Shown here: positions 54,201 to 60,767 of the stretch, piece by piece
Layout: the number at the start of each line of letters is the position of its first letter
How positions within the stretch are numbered: the stretch's first letter is position 1
Assembly (NCBI GenBank): GCA_016785225.1
Contig: JAFBJZ010000603.1
Location: 62,001-126,000 of the forward strand
Origin: Psettodes erumei
Lineage: Eukaryota > Chordata > Actinopteri > Pleuronectiformes > Psettodidae
Reading direction: 5' to 3'
DNA: 64,000 nucleotides
Translations under genes and position numbers: made by a program
The notes under the pieces: model-generated
The model's input: only the letters and a program-made list of their open reading frames with translations
Told to the model about the DNA's origin: nothing
Database searches by the model: none

Positions 54201-57200
54201 ACCCCCGTGCTCGCTCTCTTTCTCTCTCCAAGCTGTTCCTCTATGTCTGACACCACCCACAGCCACAAGTGCTACTTCCCACTCGAGTCCACTTTTGCAG
54301 GCTGTAACGGCTGACCTCCTTGTGCAGAGGTTCGCCGCCGCCACAATCTATGGATGGCTGTGGGCCATAAACAATGGGCTCAAATTAGCACTTGCACATT
54401 CAGGGAGCTGAAGATGAGATGAGAACTGTGCACAGACTCTCGCTGTGGGGTGGGAATTGCCGTAACCCCCTCCGTTATGGTGGTCTTTTTGTGGCTCAAT
54501 TCTGCCCCTGTTGCTATCTTTTCTCTGTTCCTGACAGCTATTTCATGATAGCAGCAGTGCTCAGAGAAATTGCTGGATGGCATTCAGCTGCATTCTAATG
54601 TAGGAATAGATGTAAAATGTAGCAAACATGAGGTACGGACTGTACAATAGGTGTTTTTTTTAATGTTGTTTGTTTGGTTGCTTGCTACCAAAGCAGTTCT
54701 AATGATAGAGCTCTCTATATATATTTAAATCACGGGGTGACCCCATGATGTGCTGCAGTATGACTGTTGAAATGACCTTGTGTGCGTGTCCTGCGTTGGA
54801 TACAGAGCGGCTGCTGGTGCACGCAAACTCTCACTCTCGCTGTCGCGCCCACTGGCTAGCTCTTGTTCTGCCACTCTCCCACTCCCTCTCTTAGCCAGGA
54901 AAAAGGACATCCGAGCTTGTTGACTCCAGCACTTGTGCTGCCACACTCTGCAGCTCCCTCGACGCCCTTGAGTGCATTAGCTCCCCGTCTTTCACACAAC
55001 CTGGTACTGTGGTAAGCCGCGGCGTCTCCGGGGTTTTGTAGTTTTTAGTGAGTGATTTAGAACGTGGCCCACACTGTTTAGTAATCTCGACTTCACACTG
55101 CTCTTGGTGCTATTATGGAGGGAGAAGTTCATTTAGCAAGTACATTAACCACTTTGAGTGGAGATTAAACTTCCCTGGAGAGGTTCAGTCTAATCACTAA
55201 TCACTATCTTTAAAATGCACCATTTATGATTAGACTTTCACTATGGCTACCATTAGAGTTAATTGTTGTGTGGAACAGCGGTGGAGTAGCAGTAGGTGGT
55301 ACAGCAGCCCAGCAGCATTTGTGTGGAGTACACCTTCAGTACATGTGAATTTTATGACAGCTCTTGCAGCCTGCTAAGGCACTGCTTCTCTTTTTTAAAC
55401 ACAAGAAGTCAGCTACCCATGCGTTAAACAGGAGGTACTTTTGAGGAGAGATGAAAAAGCAAAAAACGGAAAAGACATTTCTGCATCCTTTTCTGTTGGC
55501 TCTTCAGTGGCAGGAAGAATCGGGGATTTCTTCCCCAGTCCCATCGCTAGCTGTCAGTCTGCTCTGACAAACCTCCACCAGCCAGACTGGCAGATACACA
55601 CATACACACACATAGGAACACATGCATGCACGCAGTGCCATGCGATCTCTTATCTCCCAATTACAGCAGATTAGAACCAATGTTATTGTCTTTGATCCTA
55701 AGTGTGCGGGGGCTCTGGGGAAACAGTGACATTTCCGTCTGATGCTTGCCGTATGTTAGCAGGGCTCTGCTGGGACCAATTAAGTTAATATTTAATGTGT
55801 GTCCCGCTCTTGATGGGCCCAGCCAAGTCTGGCACAGCAGCAGAGGAGACATGATCGGCGTTTGGTAGCGCCCTCACTGTGCACTCGGTTGTTCCCAGCA
55901 AGACCTGAGGGATAGCATCACTGATGTTCTGCCATCCCAGAACTGATTGAAACACCTGCAGTGAACCAAGCCGCCAACTTAGTACATGGATAAAACCAAC
56001 ACCAACATCTAATTAAACTGGAAGGGTGCCATCAAAGGTGTGTTTTTGGGATACAGATATGGGGCAGCTATGTTTTTTATATTTAGCTGTGATATTCAAA
56101 ATCTGTCATCTTTTGGTACAAAGAATAAAATACTGTTTTCCATTGAGCATAATCCACATTTGAATAGTGTAACAATAACAAAATATTTTGCTGTGTATTG
56201 ATAGTCTAACTAAATGTTTTTTTTACACCCACATGTGTTGTTGACAAAGAATGATTTAAAAACCACCCACTTTCTGTCAGCTTTCCTTCACACCCTAATA
56301 CTAGATATTGTAATAAAAATCCATATGGGATTTTTTTTTTAGCCATATTAGCAGCACTTTGGTTTAGACTTAATTGCCCCCCCAAACTATGATGGCTTGC
56401 CATGTAATTTTTTTGTAGATATCCACGATGCCCAGAAGATGAATTTTAATAACTTTGGCTGTCCTCTGACTTCCTCTCTAATGCTATCACAGGGTCACAA
56501 TTTTAATGTGTCCAATATTTTGGTTTAAGAAAAAATACCTGCAAAACTAATGACATTCCAATCAACCTCAGCTACATTGTGTTTAGTGCTAATAACCAAA
56601 TGGTAGCATCCTTACATAGTAGATTACAGCGGTGAGAACATTAGCAGACTGACCTTAGCATTAGCTCAAAGGACAGATATAGTACAGCCTTACAGATCCA
56701 TCAGCATGGCTGTCGACTCTTAGTCTTGTTAAATCATCTTTCCTCGGAGTTTAAAGTGACATTTATGGGCCATGAAACTTCCCAATTCCTTAATGTGACA
56801 ACATGTGTGTAAACATTTAAACTAACTTCCTTTGTCCTCTAAGCTTTGTATTTCAGACAACAGAATTTATACTTTTATCAATATTCATGTAATGAGGCCA
56901 ATTCAACTTTTTATCTCTTGATTGTAAAAATGTATGTTCCAATGTTAAATGGCTGTTTAATTGATGTCTCACTGGTTAAATAGTGGCTCCTGGATTCTTT
57001 TGTACAGTGTTTGACCTCAAGCTATTATTCTTATTTGCGTTTAAAAGGACTCATAAACTGTTTATGTGCTCCCACTATGACGTTTACTTGGTAGCTCCTG
57101 AACAGCATGCTACAGTGGAGCAGAAACTTTTTGTTTTTATGTATCAGAGGAGAGCAGCATGTACATAGTGTAGCACAAATAGCTTTTGTGATACCTCCAT

Positions 57201-60200
57201 CAGAATAGTTGCTGGCATAGAATTCCTGGAGAAAAAAAAACAGAAGCGCATAGCCCAGTAATTGCTGGCATTAAGTTAAAGAAGACAGTCAGTTTTATCA
57301 CTGTGCCCAGCTGAGAAATTGTTTCCATATTATATTTCTGTGTTCCTGTGTGCTGTTTTCTCCTGTACTGCTCTGTGATTTATCAGGCAGAATGTGCATC
57401 TTTTCCCTAGCAAACACAGTCCCCATTTATAACTGAGCAGACAAGTCCCTTCTATTTGTAGTTATTAATCAGAGTTGACTGTAGCGGGCACGGCCACTGG
57501 AGCTCAGACTGATAGACTCTCAGTCAGAGAGGAAAAGCCTGTCACATCCTGCTGACAAATACACAGATTTATGGAGCCCACATAGCCAGGCTACTCTCTA
57601 TAAACAAATGCATTTGCCTGAAAAGAGCAGCTCTGAAAATGGATCATCGCTATGAATGCACATTTTTAAACACACGAAGACATGACATTGCTAAGAGTGG
57701 AAGGGTGAGGACGAGTTTATGGGAATATTAAAGTCTGTGTATCGCTCTATGTTTCAGCTGACATGTAGCTTGACTAATTACCTGATCAGACGCTACATTA
57801 TAATCCCCGTCAGAGCCGGTTAAGTTAATCAGTTTCTTACATACCAGTCCAGAATAGAAGACCACATGTAAGAGCGTGACCTTGCTCTGAGGAAAGGAGA
57901 AATGCTTTAATCTGTAGTGTTGAACCAGTCCAGTTTTATGTGTATTTTACATGTACTAGCACATGTGCTGTAGGCCTCTGCTAATACTTTTGATTTGTTA
58001 TGACTGTGTTTCTTTCCTGCATCTTATGGCTGGCTGTTTTTGTGGCAAGAGAGTTTGATGCCGCCACTAGCCTCTTTCTGTCAGCGCCAGCCCGAAGAGA
58101 TTAGCTGCGTGAGTGTCTCTTGTTTCCCAGTGGAGCCCGTCCCCAGTCCACGCACAGTTCCAGCTGTGGTCCAAGCGGAGAGGATGAGGGGATGGGGGAG
58201 GAGAGGGGTGTGGGGGAGACGAGTGAGGGTGGGAAGGCTGTTGAAGTCATAGAAAACTGTGGCCATGATTGCAGTAATCCTGTTATCTCGCCTGCTAAAG
58301 CTGGCCACTCTAGTGACCTGGAGACACAAATGTTAAGCTGCCTCTGTCTCTCTTCTCTCTCGGCCCTGCTCTTTTCACTCCTCCCTGCTCTATCTCACTC
58401 TCTTTAGCCAGCCTCATTGAATGTCAGGGGGTGGTCCTGGCTCTGCCTGGCTCTAAATTCACAGTCCTCGCACACACCACAGGCTATCTCGAATTCCGTC
58501 AGAACAAAAGGGGTTTTTCTCCCGCAGTACTTGAACTTCGCGCCCATCTCATGCATCTCAATGTTCCCACAGTTGTACGGGGCCGGGATGTCCGAGAGAA
58601 ACTGCCCTTCTTATCTCTACTGAATGGAAACACAATTTTCGCTCCCAGCTGATGATTAATATGTGATTTGATAAAATAATTCAAAACCTCGCATTGTTTC
58701 CCCCCAGAAAGAGTAAATAATATGGTCAAATTTAGCTTCTCATCTATTAGCTCGCTCACGTTGTCATTTGTTAACAGGATAATGGGGCATAAAGAGGGCC
58801 ATTATTCTCTCAGTCCAGAACATATGCTGATATTGTGCACAAAAACACACTACTACACACACACACAGGCAGTCGGGGACACACAAGCAGTATACAAGCG
58901 GGACTGTGTCATCTGAAAGCCAGGACTTGTGTACAGTGTAAAGGAGCAAGTGTTGTGTGTTTTCCCCTCAGTCAGCTCAGTGTCCCTGTCCAGTAGCAAA
59001 TGCCATGTCCTAGACCCTGTCTGACTGTAATCCTGCTGTGTCAGGCTTGAACCTGACACGCAGCTAGACAGGCAAGTTAGTATTCATTCTAGTAGCTTGA
59101 TGCTGATAATAAGATAATTGGCATTCTGCACTCTTTCTCTTGCTAGCAGTCCTATAGATCCGCTGCTATAGGTCAAACACCCGATCAAAGTCCACCAGCC
59201 CCCAATTTGCAATGCTAATTGCTCCCAACAAATAATGGTGCTTAAGAACTGTGTTAAATGAACCTCTCTGGAAGCCCTCATAATGTGCCTTTTGTCTGCG
59301 TTAGAGACATAATAGCAGAGGGCTTTTAATTCTGCGGAGAATGCGCTGCCCCCTGTTATTAACTCAGCAGACCTCGATGCTTTGATTTAGAGCCATTGTC
59401 TGACCTTCTCTCACTGAGTAAGAGGGCGGGGTAACATCACAAGTACAGTACGGAGATTATTCCAGCCAGGCAAATACAGTCAGCTCAGTGTACTTCTTTC
59501 ATGTTTCGTGGTATTTGGGTGAAAATAATAAATCAGCATAAATGCTGGTTGAAGATAGACGATCACGGGCTATAATATTCATGTTAGCGAGAAGAGAAGC
59601 ACTAAGCAAACATGGGAATTAGCAACGCGCTGAACAAACACGGAAACTCAATTCTCGGGCTGAACCGAAAAGTGCTAATTCAGTGAAGGAGAAAGCACAT
59701 CAAATAACAACAGCAGGTAGAGATTCCAAACAGATAATTAACAGCTTCCTTTCCATTATAATTGGAATCAGTCTAGCCCATTCCGGGGAAAGAGGGCAGA
59801 AAATTGAATCGCTGTTGTGCAGATAGAGATTACTGCTATTCTCCATCTTAATAAGATGTCTTTGCTGAAATCATAGCAAAGGCAACCACGCTGGCACGCA
59901 GCACTCAACATATGGCCGGTATCTATATGCACATCTCCCTCATGGAGCCGCCGTCTTTGAGATATGGCTCCTACACTCCAAGGCATATTCCGAAGGCCTG
60001 TTTTTCCTACACTGCCATCTTGTTTCCCTTCTCCGACAAAACACATCTTATTTCTGAGGTCTTTTCATGCTGCTAATTACAGGGGCCTGTTTTTCTCTGT
60101 TGTAATAGCACATGTGAACGCCTTCCAAAGCAGTGGATTCTTAAGGACTGGTTCAGCACGGCGCATCCAGCTTAAAATAAGTAATAGATCAGAGGGAAAC

Positions 60201-60722
60201 GCAGCGGATATCATCATCCCATTCCAGATGGTCATTTGGATGGCAACAAATGGTCCACTGAGCAAGTCCCACAGAGATTAAAATATTAAGCATTCATTTA
60301 CAAATCTCTCCTGGCACAAAAACAAAAATGAAATTAAGGAGATCCGCCATGCGAGAACAATGAGCAGTTGACTAATGGCTCGTTCACTGCCTTTATCACA
60401 GCCCAGGTAGCTAGTAGGCCGGAATGGCAGCAGCATTTGCATGCTAATGCAGTGGCTGCACACGCTGAGGAGGGGATCAACCTTGTGGTGACATTAAAGC
60501 GCTGCGAGGACGAGGACGGTCCAGCCCGCTGCGGCTGCATGCGGGGACATTATCTTCCTGTCCGAAGATGCACTGTACCCCTGCCTCACGCTCACGCTGC
60601 GTTTCTGTGTATGTGTACGGTTAGGCAAGGAAAAGTGTGCGTGTGTGTTCGCTGCTTTGAGTCAGGTTTTTTCTACATCACCACCAACATCCATTTCTTG
60701 ATTTGTATTTGTTTTACTTCTG

Positions 60723-60767
<45 letters not shown>

